From CAIYRG01 sp036273455 (lineage in GTDB: Bacteria > Pseudomonadota > Alphaproteobacteria > Micropepsales > Micropepsaceae): a DNA stretch of 64,000 nt. The stretch is from contig DASUHP010000033.1 in assembly GCA_036273455.1 (NCBI GenBank), positions 66,406 through 130,405 of the forward strand, read 5' to 3'. Numbering within the stretch: position 1 is the stretch's first letter; the number at the start of each line of letters is the position of its first letter. The notes under the pieces are model-generated. The model saw only the letters and a list, made by a program, of their open reading frames with translations. It was not told the origin of the DNA and made no database searches. Shown here piece by piece: positions 45,104 through 53,627 of this stretch. The position numbers and the translations under genes were made by a program.

Positions 45104-47167
45104 TCACGCCTCACCGGTGCGGATGATCAGATTGCGGAACTCGTCCACGCGCAATGAGCAGCCCGGCGGGACCACCGTGGTTGCGTCCAACTGGTCGATA
45201 ATGGCAGGCCCGTCGAAGAAATGCCCAACGTCGAGCTTTTCACGCTGATACACGGGACATTCGCGCATGACTCCGCCGAACCAGGCACGGCGAGTCTCGC
45301 GGCGGGCGCCGGCAAGCGAACGGTTTTCATTACCAAATCTTGGAAACTCGACCGGCGGCAGACGTCCGATGCCGCAAATGCGGAACGAAACAATCTCGAC
45401 CGTTTCATCCGGTGCGGCATGGCCGAACATCCGCCGATGCGCTTCGTTGAATGACTTCCGCAACGTCAGCGTTGTATCGGGCCCGAATGTTCCGGTGCAT
45501 GGAATGGTGAGCTCATAACCCTGTCCGGCATAACGCAGATCAAGCGACCGCTCGAGCGAAATGCCCTGATGCTGAAATCCCTCGTCGCGCAAATCCCGGA
45601 TGGCCTGGCTCTCCAACCCGGCAAAACCCTCGCGCAACTCATCCGGCGCGACGCGGTCGAGGGCGCTCATCCGCGAACGGATGTAATCATGACGCACATC
45701 GGACATCAGAAGACCCATGGCCGAGTGCACTCCGGGATAAAGCGGCACAATGACCCCGGCCATTCGGAGTTCGGCGGCAATGGCAGCGGCATGCAAAGGA
45801 CCCGCTCCGCCAAATGCCAGCAGATGAAACTGCCGCACGTCATGGCCGCGCATGGTCGAAATGGCCTTGATCGCCTCCTGCATCTTCACATTGATCACGC
45901 GGGTGATGCCGTCCGCGGCAGCGTCGACGGACAGATCAAGTTTGCTCGCCACCTGCGATTCGATCGCGCGAAGAGCCGCTGCACGATGGAGCTTCATCCG
46001 TCCGCCGAGAAAATTGTCCTCGCCGAGATAACCAAGCACCAGGTTGCAGTCAGTGATTGTCGGGTCGGCCCCGCCGCGGCCATAGCAGGCCGGACCCGGT
46101 ACGGCGGCTGCACTGTCCGGACCGACAGAGAGCTGTCCAAAGCGATCGACGCGGGCAATCGTCCCGCCTCCGGCGCTGACGGTGTTGATATCGAGCATCG
46201 GCAGCGAAATATCGCGGCCCTCGATCGTGCCGCGGTGGTGGACCGCGGGTTCGCCATTGCGGACCAGCGACACGTCGCAGGACGTGCCGCCCATATCGAA
46301 GGTGACGAGATTCTGCAGTCCGGTGGCAGCTGATAACCGGACGCTCGCGGTGACTCCGCCCGCCGGACCGGACAGCACGGTGGCGGCAGCCTTTTCGGCA
46401 CTGGCGGGAAAATTCGCCATGCCGCCATTCGACTGCATGACATATTTCTGCTGTGTCGATATCCCGGCATTACTGAGGCGCGACTCGAGATTACCGATAT
46501 AGCTGACCAGGATCGGTTGCAGATAGGCATTCACGACTGTCGTCGACAGACGATAATATTCGCGGATCTGCGGCAGGATTTCCGACGACAACGAGACGGC
46601 GCAATCCGGCATCTCCTGCGCGATCATTGCGCTGACGCGTTGTTCATGTTCCGGCCTTAAGAAGGAAAACAGCAGGCACACCGCGATCGACTGCGGTCCG
46701 CGCGCCTTAAGTTCGCGGATGGTGGATTTGAGCGCCGCCAGGTCCAGCGGGTGCAGGATTTCGCCCGAGGCCGAAATACGTTCCACAACTTCGCCGGTGA
46801 GAACCGGCGGTACAAGCAGCCTCGGCCGATCGTAAAAAATGTCGAAGATTGCGGATCCGTGCGGCCGGCATTGTTCGCCGACCTCATAAATACCGCGAAA
46901 GCCCTTCGTCACCAGCAATGCCGTGCGGACGCCTTTGCCTTCCAGCAGCGCATTGGTGCCGACCGTCGTCCCGTGACAGAAATACGCGATATCCTGCGCG
47001 CGAGCCCCGCTTTCGATCAGCAGTTCAATGCCTGCCAGGATGGCGCGTGATGGATCGTCGGGCGTGGACGGCAGTTTTGCGATGGTGATCTGCTGTGCAG
47101 CCTCGTCGAAATAGACAAAATCCGAGAATGTCCCACCTGTATCGACGGTCACTCTGAATGGCGGCAT
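45104..47167 (-). CDS. hyuA: Hydantoinase/oxoprolinase family subunit A
   Basis: ATPase-fold subunit of 687 residues. RVTVDTGGTFSDFVYF near the N-terminus and FDMGGTSCDVSLV in the middle are the two phosphate-binding motifs of the HyuA/oxoprolinase family. GNLESRLSNAGI, GRGGADPTITDCNLVLGYLG and LLAFGGAGPLHAAAIA are also typical. It is probably the first gene of the operon running to the maleate-isomerase-family protein. An upstream in-frame TTG sits directly on its GGAGG and is unlikely; the ATG has no strong ribosome-binding site. Divergent from a small membrane-protein gene. Confidence 0.9.
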   Translation of the reverse strand: MPPFRVTVDTGGTFSDFVYFDEAAQQITIAKLPSTPDDPSRAILAGIELLIESGARAQDIAYFCHGTTVGTNALLEGKGVRTALLVTKGFRGIYEVGEQCRPHGSAIFDIFYDRPRLLVPPVLTGEVVERISASGEILHPLDLAALKSTIRELKARGPQSIAVCLLFSFLRPEHEQRVSAMIAQEMPDCAVSLSSEILPQIREYYRLSTTVVNAYLQPILVSYIGNLESRLSNAGISTQQKYVMQSNGGMANFPASAEKAAATVLSGPAGGVTASVRLSAATGLQNLVTFDMGGTSCDVSLVRNGEPAVHHRGTIEGRDISLPMLDINTVSAGGGTIARVDRFGQLSVGPDSAAAVPGPACYGRGGADPTITDCNLVLGYLGEDNFLGGRMKLHRAAALRAIESQVASKLDLSVDAAADGITRVINVKMQEAIKAISTMRGHDVRQFHLLAFGGAGPLHAAAIAAELRMAGVIVPLYPGVHSAMGLLMSDVRHDYIRSRMSALDRVAPDELREGFAGLESQAIRDLRDEGFQHQGISLERSLDLRYAGQGYELTIPCTGTFGPDTTLTLRKSFNEAHRRMFGHAAPDETVEIVSFRICGIGRLPPVEFPRFGNENRSLAGARRETRRAWFGGVMRECPVYQREKLDVGHFFDGPAIIDQLDATTVVPPGCSLRVDEFRNLIIRTGEA

Positions 47168-47357
47168 GAACGCTGGCCAGTGTCGTGGTTTCGGCAACCT
47201 CCGGTTTACCGTGGCCCCTACCCTGCAACAAGCCGGGGCTTCACGTTATGGGAAACGAACTCGTGATGCGGTTCAATGCCGCGCTCTGCCGCCATCGTCT
47301 CCAAAGCGGCGCGGGATGTGCTAATGGGGCGGCTGGGTTAAACGATGGGGCAAGCGC

Positions 47358-47618
47358 GTGGACCCGATGCTTTGGTACGGTTTGTGGTTGGCGATCTCAG
47401 GCCTGCTGTCATGGATCGTCTTTGCCATGTTTAGAACTGACATGGCGCGCCTGAGCCGCCGGGAGCCACTCCGGATTCCGTTTATCGGGTGGGCCCAACC
47501 GGGCGACACGACCTATCCGCTGGCCATCGTGGAATTGTTCGGCCCCTATGTCACGCTGTGCGCTGCGGTCGTGTTTTTCGCCGGTTTCTCCGTCTATCTC
47601 GCCGCATTCACCGGCTGA
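47358..47618 (+). CDS. Small inner-membrane protein, 86 residues
   Basis: Not recognised by family. Two hydrophobic segments (about residues 5-27, LWYGLWLAISGLLSWIVFAM, and about 57-83, VELFGPYVTLCAAVVFFAG) flank a basic cytoplasmic or periplasmic loop with RLSRREPLRIPF. The start is GTG. The gene is convergent with the VOC gene, and their stop codons abut (TGA then TCA), so there is no room for a terminator between them. The role is unknown; a position beside the hydantoinase operon does not prove a link. Confidence 0.65.
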   Translation: MDPMLWYGLWLAISGLLSWIVFAMFRTDMARLSRREPLRIPFIGWAQPGDTTYPLAIVELFGPYVTLCAAVVFFAGFSVYLAAFTG

Positions 47619-48419
47619 TCAAGCTTCCGCGACATCGATGTGCACGCCCTCGATGTCGGTGAGCTGAAAACAGCCGAGCGGGCATTTCTGCAGCAGCTTG
47701 AGCCGCGCTTCGCCTTCCGAACCATAGCCGAGCGCGCGGCTGCGCAGATGGGGATTTTCTCCGGTCAGGAAGTCCAGGTCCCGTTTGACCTGATCGACGC
47801 TCTCCACCTTGAATCCGATATGGTCCAAACCGGTACGCGCCGGATCCTGAGCGTAATAGTCGGAGATCTTCCAGGGGATGATCATCAGCGTCACCCGGCC
47901 GTCGCTGAGGTAGAAGTTCTCGTCGCCGGGACGCTCCTGACGCTCCAGACCGAAAACCTCGGCATAGAAATCGGCGCAGCGCCGCGCGTGGCGCGTACGG
48001 AGCGCGAGGTGGCTGATCGCCCGTTTCTGGACCCAGTTATTTTCGGCAAAAATGTCTTTCTGTTCTCCCGAACCGGCCTCTGAGAGGTCGAAAATATTGG
48101 TGTCGGGATCATGGACGCTGTAGGCGGCATAGGGGCGGATGGGCGGACGTTTGACGGCGGTCAAGTTGCGATCGAATCGCTCAATGCGGGCAAGCGCCTC
48201 CGGGATGTCATCAACTTCGATGCCGAAATGGTCGAGGCCGCTCAAGCGCCCATCACGGCGCGGAATGCAGTTGAGCCCGACATAGCCATCGCCGACCGGG
48301 ACCGCTCGTGCCGGACGCGGCTTCTTTGTTGTCTTCATGTCGAACAATGCCTGATAGAACCGGGCATTCATCGCGTAGTAATCGGTCGCAATCGCAACAT
48401 GATTGATTTTGGCAGCCAT
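47619..48419 (-). CDS. VOC-family (glyoxalase/extradiol dioxygenase fold) protein, copy 2
   Basis: Protein of 266 residues with two vicinal-oxygen-chelate modules: the first begins INHVAIATDYYAMNARFYQA and contains GLDHFGIEVDD; the second begins ISHLALRTRHARRC and contains LDHIGFKVES. The His in each HVAI, DHFG, HLAL and DHIG segment are candidate metal ligands, so a glyoxalase, dioxygenase or hydrolase-type activity is possible. It is a tandem duplicate of the next gene upstream, five bases away, sharing blocks such as RPPIRPYAAYS and DPDTNIFDLS. Substrate unknown. Confidence 0.88.
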   Translation of the reverse strand: MAAKINHVAIATDYYAMNARFYQALFDMKTTKKPRPARAVPVGDGYVGLNCIPRRDGRLSGLDHFGIEVDDIPEALARIERFDRNLTAVKRPPIRPYAAYSVHDPDTNIFDLSEAGSGEQKDIFAENNWVQKRAISHLALRTRHARRCADFYAEVFGLERQERPGDENFYLSDGRVTLMIIPWKISDYYAQDPARTGLDHIGFKVESVDQVKRDLDFLTGENPHLRSRALGYGSEGEARLKLLQKCPLGCFQLTDIEGVHIDVAEA

Positions 48420-48424
48420 CGCCT

Positions 48425-49243
48425 TCACGCCTCGCCATTCGCGACATCGAGGTAAACGCCCTCGACGTCGGTGAAATGGTGATGCCCGAATGGGCACTGT
48501 CTGAACAGCTTCAGGCGTGCTTCGCCCTCGCTTCCGTAACCGAGCGGCCGGCCATGCATCAGCGGATTTTCGCCAATGAGGAATTCGAGATCGCGCTTCA
48601 CCGCGTCAACGCTTTCAACCCTGAAGCCGATATGTTCGAGCCCCAGCCGCGCCGGATCCATGCCGACATAGTCCGATATCCGCCATTGCTGGATTGCGAG
48701 GGTCACGCGGCCATCCGACAGGTAATAATTCCCGTCACTCGGGCGGTTCAGCAGCGCAAGCCCGAACACCTCGGCGTAGAATTGCGCACAGCGCTCCGCA
48801 TTCCGGGTGCGCAGTGCGATGTGGTCGATATGGCGGGGACGGACGGCCTGACCGTCATTCTCGGCATAGACGTCTTTTTGGAAGCCGATATTGCGCTGGG
48901 AAAGATCGAATATGTTGGTGTCCGGATCATGCGCGCTATAGGCGGCGTAAGGCCGGATCGGCGGACGTTTGAGCGCCGACAATTCAGGATCGAATTTCTG
49001 CATGCGGGCAATCGCATCGTCGATGTCGTCAACCTCAATACCGAAATGGTCCAGACCGCTGGTACGTCCATCGCGGCGGGGAATATGGGTCATTCCGACA
49101 TAGCCGTCGCCAAGTGAAATCGCGCGCGAGGGCGGCAGCGTCTTATTCTTGCCCCCTGTCATGCCGAACAGCGCTTCGTAAAAGCGCGCATTCGTCGCGT
49201 AGTAATCGCTGGTGATCGCAACATGGTTGATGCGCGCCGACAT
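48425..49243 (-). CDS. VOC-family protein, copy 1
   Basis: Protein of 272 residues, the upstream member of the tandem VOC pair. It has the same two-module layout: INHVAITSDYYATNARFYEA and GLDHFGIEVDDIDDA, then IDHIALRTRNAERCAQFYAE and LEHIGFRVES. GSEGEARLKLFRQCPFG is also shared. A GGGAG site precedes the ATG at good spacing. The gene is probably cotranscribed with copy 2 and divergent from the DUF2848 gene. The pair may form a heterodimer or act on related compounds of the catabolic locus. No exact enzyme can be assigned. Confidence 0.88.
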   Translation of the reverse strand: MSARINHVAITSDYYATNARFYEALFGMTGGKNKTLPPSRAISLGDGYVGMTHIPRRDGRTSGLDHFGIEVDDIDDAIARMQKFDPELSALKRPPIRPYAAYSAHDPDTNIFDLSQRNIGFQKDVYAENDGQAVRPRHIDHIALRTRNAERCAQFYAEVFGLALLNRPSDGNYYLSDGRVTLAIQQWRISDYVGMDPARLGLEHIGFRVESVDAVKRDLEFLIGENPLMHGRPLGYGSEGEARLKLFRQCPFGHHHFTDVEGVYLDVANGEA

Positions 49244-49369
49244 CGGAAGCTCCCATAATTTCCGCCATTCTGGACCATTCCGGCGGTTTTGTCAGCGCCA
49301 GGCCAGGGGTGCATTTGACGCGTGGCGGACGCTGTGCCATCTGCAAATTGCAGTCTGATCGGAGCGCAA

Positions 49370-50062
49370 ATGACGGGCAACATGCTTTCATTCCAGCTTG
49401 AGGATGGCCGATCCGCGGGCACAACCCGAACGCTCGAGGTGGCAAACCTGATCATTGCCGGCTGGACCGGACGCGACCCCGCCGCGGTCGAGCATCACAT
49501 CCGTGAATTGGAAGCGCTCGGCGTCAAACGACCGGCGTGCGTGCCTATTTTCTACCGCGTCTCGGCGGCGCGACTGACCGCAGAAACATCGATCCAGGTG
49601 CTGGGCGAGCACACCAGCGGCGAAGTGGAATTCGTGCTGGTCAAGGCGTCGGGGCAGCTATGGGTAGGGACAGGCTCAGACCACACGGACCGCGAGGCGG
49701 AAAGCGTTGGCGTGTCCCTGTCGAAGCAAATCTGCGACAAGCCGATTGCCCCTGCACTTTGGCCGTTTGACGCCGTGGTCCCGCATTGGGACCGGCTGAT
49801 CCTCCGCTCCTTTGCCACGACCCATGGGCGGCGGGAGCTATATCAGGAAGGTCCAGTGAGCGCGCTTCTCCATCCGGAAGATTTGCTGTCGCGTCTGGGC
49901 AGAACCGGGCTCGCCGAGGGTAGCGTGATGTTCGGCGGCACATTGCCGGCGTTTGGCGGCGTAAGACCGGCCGATCGTTTCGACTTCGAGCTGGAAGATC
50001 CGGTGCGCGGCAAGACAATTGCGCACGGCTATGACATTTTCACCCTGCCCGTACCGGGCTAG
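49370..50062 (+). CDS. DUF2848 domain protein
   Basis: Protein of 230 residues of a widely conserved family with no established activity, often beside catabolic and transport genes. Typical segments are VLVKASGQLWVGTGSDHTDRE, cited here as VKASGQLWVGTGSDHTD, then SKQICDKPIAPALWPFDAV, HWDRLILRS and VMFGGTLPAFGGV. The ATG after GGAGCGCAA is preferred to an in-frame GTG 48 bases upstream. First of three same-strand genes (DUF2848, cupin, binding-protein-like); the next starts 15 bases on. Confidence 0.85.
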   Translation: MTGNMLSFQLEDGRSAGTTRTLEVANLIIAGWTGRDPAAVEHHIRELEALGVKRPACVPIFYRVSAARLTAETSIQVLGEHTSGEVEFVLVKASGQLWVGTGSDHTDREAESVGVSLSKQICDKPIAPALWPFDAVVPHWDRLILRSFATTHGRRELYQEGPVSALLHPEDLLSRLGRTGLAEGSVMFGGTLPAFGGVRPADRFDFELEDPVRGKTIAHGYDIFTLPVPG

Positions 50063-50077
50063 AGCAGGGGCAAACAC

Positions 50078-50473
50078 ATGCCGATGAACAAACCTCATAT
50101 CGAGTTTCTGGCGCTCGACATGAAATCAGGCTGGGCGACTCCGGAAGGCTATCCGGAAGGGATCAAGCAGAAAATTCTGGCGAGCGATCTGGATGAGCGG
50201 CGCAAAACTGGAAGCCGGACACGTTTGCTGCGCTTTGAACCCGGCGTTTTCACGATCGCGCCCTTTGTCCACGATCATTGGGAAGAGGTTTATCTCCTCT
50301 CCGGCGACCTTACGGTCGGTAATGATGGCGAAGGCAAGGGCGGTGAATCTTTCTTAAGCCCAACTTATGCATGCCGCCCGCCGGGCGTGCATCATGGCCC
50401 ATTCAAGTCCGAGAAGGGCTGCATGCTGTTCGAAATCCACTACTACGACGAAAGCCGGACCGGACCGAGATGA
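50078..50473 (+). CDS. Cupin-domain protein
   Basis: Single-domain cupin of 131 residues. Cupin motif 1 is FVHDHWEEVYLLSGDLTV, with His-x-His and Glu as metal ligands; motif 2 is CRPPGVHHGPF with a further His. It belongs to the group of small metal-binding cupins related to ChrR or acetylacetone dioxygenase; a dioxygenase or isomerase role is possible but unproven. The end overlaps the next start (ATGA), so the two are translationally coupled. Confidence 0.88.
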   Translation: MPMNKPHIEFLALDMKSGWATPEGYPEGIKQKILASDLDERRKTGSRTRLLRFEPGVFTIAPFVHDHWEEVYLLSGDLTVGNDGEGKGGESFLSPTYACRPPGVHHGPFKSEKGCMLFEIHYYDESRTGPR

Positions 50474-51411
50474 CGCGGCCCATCAAGCTGGCGATTCCGG
50501 ACCTCATCTCAAATTCCTATTTCCCGGCAGTTGCCGCCGTTGAGCTTGGATTTTTCCGCCGCGAGGGAATCGATGCATCGGTCGAGCTGATTTTTCCCGT
50601 CGACAAATCCTACGCGGCATTGCGGGATGGTGCGGTAGATCTTGTCGGCGGATCGGCACATTCGGCTTTGGCGGCATTTCCCGAATGGCGCGGCGCCAAG
50701 CTGCTCTGCGCGCAGGGACAGGGCATGTACTGGTTCCTGGTCATGCATTCGCGCTTCCAGGCGCGACGCGGCGATCTCAATTGCGTAAAAGGCAAAAGCA
50801 TCGGCGCCGCACCCTGGGTCGATCTTGGATTGCGTCAACTCCTGATTGAGGCTGGCATCGACCTGAAGCGCGACGAGGTCCGGATTGCACCAGTGCCCGG
50901 TGCACAGGGCGCCGGAATAAATTTCGGCTTGACGGCGGCGAGAGCCCTGCAGGATGGAAAGATCGATGGCTTTTGGGCCAACGGCATGGGCGCCGAAGTC
51001 GCCGTAAGAACTGGCGCAGGGACAATCGTTCTCGACATTCGTCGCGGCGATGGCCCCAAAGCCTGTTTCAATTACACCATGGCATCGATTGCGGCGACCG
51101 ACCGGCTGATCGAGCGCGAGCCGGAGATTGCTGAAGCCGCCATTCGCGCGATCGTCAACACCCAGGCTGCATTGCGAGCCGATCCGTCACGCGCAGCTGC
51201 GGTTGGACGGAAATTGTTTCCGGCCGATGCGGCGGCACTCATCGCGGGTCTCGTTGCGCGCGACACACCGCTTTACGATGCGTCGATTTCTCGTGAATTC
51301 GTCATCGGCATGAATCAATTCTCGCGCGACGCCGGCATTCTACGCGGCGATCCAGACTATGACGATATTGTCGCAACGAAGCTAAGCCATCTGTGGAATA
51401 CTTCAACGTGA
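50470..51411 (+). CDS. NitT/TauT-type binding-protein homologue lacking a signal peptide
   Basis: Protein of 313 residues with the fold pattern of NMT1/SsuA-like substrate-binding proteins: KLAIPDLISNSYFPAVAAVE, LGFFRREGIDASVELIF, AALRDGAVDLVGGSAHSA and FWANGMGAEVAVR. It starts MTRPIKLAIPDL, with no hydrophobic leader, and the start is fixed by the four-base overlap with the cupin gene. An upstream frame extension lies in the cupin gene and is not a signal peptide. It may act in the cytoplasm as an enzyme or sensor, as THI5-type relatives do. Its 3' end overlaps egtD by nine bases, tail to tail. Confidence 0.85.
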   Translation: MTRPIKLAIPDLISNSYFPAVAAVELGFFRREGIDASVELIFPVDKSYAALRDGAVDLVGGSAHSALAAFPEWRGAKLLCAQGQGMYWFLVMHSRFQARRGDLNCVKGKSIGAAPWVDLGLRQLLIEAGIDLKRDEVRIAPVPGAQGAGINFGLTAARALQDGKIDGFWANGMGAEVAVRTGAGTIVLDIRRGDGPKACFNYTMASIAATDRLIEREPEIAEAAIRAIVNTQAALRADPSRAAAVGRKLFPADAAALIAGLVARDTPLYDASISREFVIGMNQFSRDAGILRGDPDYDDIVATKLSHLWNTST

Positions 51412-52365
51412 CTCCAGCCAGTGCAGGCTGAATAACCCGCCCGGGTCACACCAGAATTTGCGCGGCATGAAACCCGAGGACATGGCGATTTCCTGAAAAC
51501 TTTCGACCGTGTATTTGTAGGAATACTCCGTCAAAATCGCGTCGCCTGCCGAAAATTCAAACGACTGCCCGGAAACATTCGCCGTCTGCCGGATTGCGCT
51601 GATCAGATGCATCTCAATCCGGCTCTCTGCCGGGTTGTAGAATGCATAATGGAAAAAGCGTGACGGAACGAAATCCGCGCCGGCATCGCGGTTGGCGCGC
51701 ACCAGCAGATTGAGGTTGAATGCCGCCGTGATACCGGCTCGATCATTGTAGGCCGCGTGCAATATCGCCGGGTCCTTCACCAAATCGACGCCGATTAAGA
51801 GCGCACCTCCATCCAGAATTCCGGCCGCCGCCGAGAGAAATTGGCGCGCTTGCAGCGGTGTAAAATTGCCGATGGTCGAACCCGGAAAGAAGCCGAGACG
51901 ACGCGATTCTGATGTCAACGGCCATCGCAGGTTTGCGGTAAAATCGCCAATCACGGGATGGACCTGCAAGGACGGGTAATCCCGGCGCAGCCCATTCGCG
52001 AGCTGGTCCAGCCAGGTGATGGAGAAATCGACAGGTACATAGGCGCGCGGATGCCGGAAAGCGTCGAGCAGTATACGGATTTTATCGCCCGCTCCGGCAC
52101 CGAATTCCATGATCCCGACACCTGGACCCGCCAGGCTCGAAATCTCTGCCGCATGCGCGCGCAGGAGGGCCGTTTCGGTGCGCGTCAGATAGTATTCGGG
52201 GAGCGTGCAAATCTCATCGAAAAAGCGGGCACCAGCCGCGTCGTAAAAATATTTGGATGGGATGCTTTTCGGAGATCGCGCGAGGCCTGCGACCAGCGCT
52301 TCGCGAAAACCATCAGACATCGCCGCGGAGGCGCGGGCGAAGCCGTCTTCCTGAATCGATTTCAT
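51403..52365 (-). CDS. egtD: L-histidine N-alpha-methyltransferase
   Basis: SAM-dependent methyltransferase that trimethylates His to hercynine, the first step of ergothioneine synthesis; 320 residues, the expected length. LPEYYLTRTE (55-64), the SAM loop EFGAGAGDKIR (88-98), YVPVDFSITWLDQ and FFPGSTIGNFTP are EgtD marks. I used the ATG that overlaps the egtB stop by four bases; a longer frame upstream lies within egtB. Last gene of the tkt-to-egtD operon. Confidence 0.95.
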   Translation of the reverse strand: MKSIQEDGFARASAAMSDGFREALVAGLARSPKSIPSKYFYDAAGARFFDEICTLPEYYLTRTETALLRAHAAEISSLAGPGVGIMEFGAGAGDKIRILLDAFRHPRAYVPVDFSITWLDQLANGLRRDYPSLQVHPVIGDFTANLRWPLTSESRRLGFFPGSTIGNFTPLQARQFLSAAAGILDGGALLIGVDLVKDPAILHAAYNDRAGITAAFNLNLLVRANRDAGADFVPSRFFHYAFYNPAESRIEMHLISAIRQTANVSGQSFEFSAGDAILTEYSYKYTVESFQEIAMSSGFMPRKFWCDPGGLFSLHWLESR

Positions 52366-53621
52366 GCATCCCCTGCCAGGCGGACTCCGGAAAATTGCCA
52401 CCGCGCACCAGGGTGGAAGAAATTCCGGTATCCGGGCCTGATGTGGTCGGCTGGTGTAACGCATGAACCGCCCCGCAAGACGATCTGGCCGGACATGAAT
52501 TTGCCGTTGTACTCCGAGGCAGGCCCACTCCACGGCTTAAATCCCGGGTATGGATCGTAGGCAGAACGAGTCCATTGCCACGCATCGCCATAAAACTGGC
52601 TCTCGGCTTGTTTGGCCGGTTCCGGATGCAGGCGATCCAACCGCAGGAAATTCCCCGCGAGCGGCTCTCGCCTCGCTGCTGTCTCCCACTCAAATTCGGT
52701 TGGCAGCCGCTTGCCGCACCATCGGGCATAGGCCTCGGCTTCATAGAAGCTGATGTGAACGACGGGTTCGGAAAGCCGCAGCGGCCGCGCTCCACCCAAT
52801 GTGAAAATCGTCCATTCATCCTGGTTCTTCATCCAGTAGAGCGGAGCACGGATATTCTGCGTCTGGATGAAATTCCAACCGTCGGACAACCACAGTTCGG
52901 GCCGCTGATAACCGCGGTCACGGATGAAATCCAGGTATTCGCCGCAGGTCGCAAGCCGCGATGCGAGCCGGAATGGCGCCAGCAGAACACGATGACGCGG
53001 CTGTTCATTGTCGAAAGCGAAGCTTCCAGTTCCGCTGCCGATCCAGTACAGGCCATCGGCGTGGTCGCGCCACGTGAGTGGCGCCGGAGTCACATCCGCT
53101 CGTTCTGGAAGCCCGGAATATGCCGGTAAAAGCGGGTTACAGGACAGCGCGTGCTTGATGTCGGTCAGGATCAATTCCTGATGCTGCTGCTCGTGTTGCA
53201 GGCCGAGTTCAAACAATTTTTCCGTTTCGGCAGTAAACGGATGATCCAGCAGCTGCAGCATTGCCGCACCGACATGCTCGCGGTATCGCAGAATATGTTC
53301 ACATGATGGGCGCGTGATCATGCCGCGCTGAGGACGCGGATGCCGGTCGCCGAGAGACTCGTAATAGGAATTGAACAGGTACTGGAAGCGCGGATCATAT
53401 GCTTCGTATCCGGACGCGTGCGGGATCAGCAGCAAGGTCTCGAAGAACCACGTCGTATGCGCGAGGTGCCATTTGACCGGGCTGGCATCGGGCATGGATT
53501 GGATGCATTGATCTTCGGGGCTTAGTGGGGCTGCCAATTCTTCCGTCAGGCGCCGCACGGCCGACAGACGCGCCGCCATCGAATTGGCATCCGGTTGGGC
53601 TTTGGTGGAAATGCCGGACAT
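52362..53621 (-). CDS. egtB: Ergothioneine sulfoxide synthase EgtB
   Basis: Non-haem iron enzyme of 419 residues that joins hercynine to a thiol substrate and oxygen, giving a sulfoxide. The N-terminal DinB-like part has WHLAHTTWFFE (51-61) and HEQQHQELIL (143-152), supplying the three-His iron site. The C-terminal sulfatase-modifying-type domain includes RLATCGEYLDFI, RWCGKRLPTEFEWETAAR and GQIVLRGGSCVTP. Nothing in the window encodes EgtC or the C-S lyase EgtE, so the type of thiol used (cysteine or gamma-glutamylcysteine) is open. It starts six bases after zwf. Confidence 0.95.
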   Translation of the reverse strand: MSGISTKAQPDANSMAARLSAVRRLTEELAAPLSPEDQCIQSMPDASPVKWHLAHTTWFFETLLLIPHASGYEAYDPRFQYLFNSYYESLGDRHPRPQRGMITRPSCEHILRYREHVGAAMLQLLDHPFTAETEKLFELGLQHEQQHQELILTDIKHALSCNPLLPAYSGLPERADVTPAPLTWRDHADGLYWIGSGTGSFAFDNEQPRHRVLLAPFRLASRLATCGEYLDFIRDRGYQRPELWLSDGWNFIQTQNIRAPLYWMKNQDEWTIFTLGGARPLRLSEPVVHISFYEAEAYARWCGKRLPTEFEWETAARREPLAGNFLRLDRLHPEPAKQAESQFYGDAWQWTRSAYDPYPGFKPWSGPASEYNGKFMSGQIVLRGGSCVTPADHIRPGYRNFFHPGARWQFSGVRLAGDA

Positions 53622-53627
53622 TCTTTT

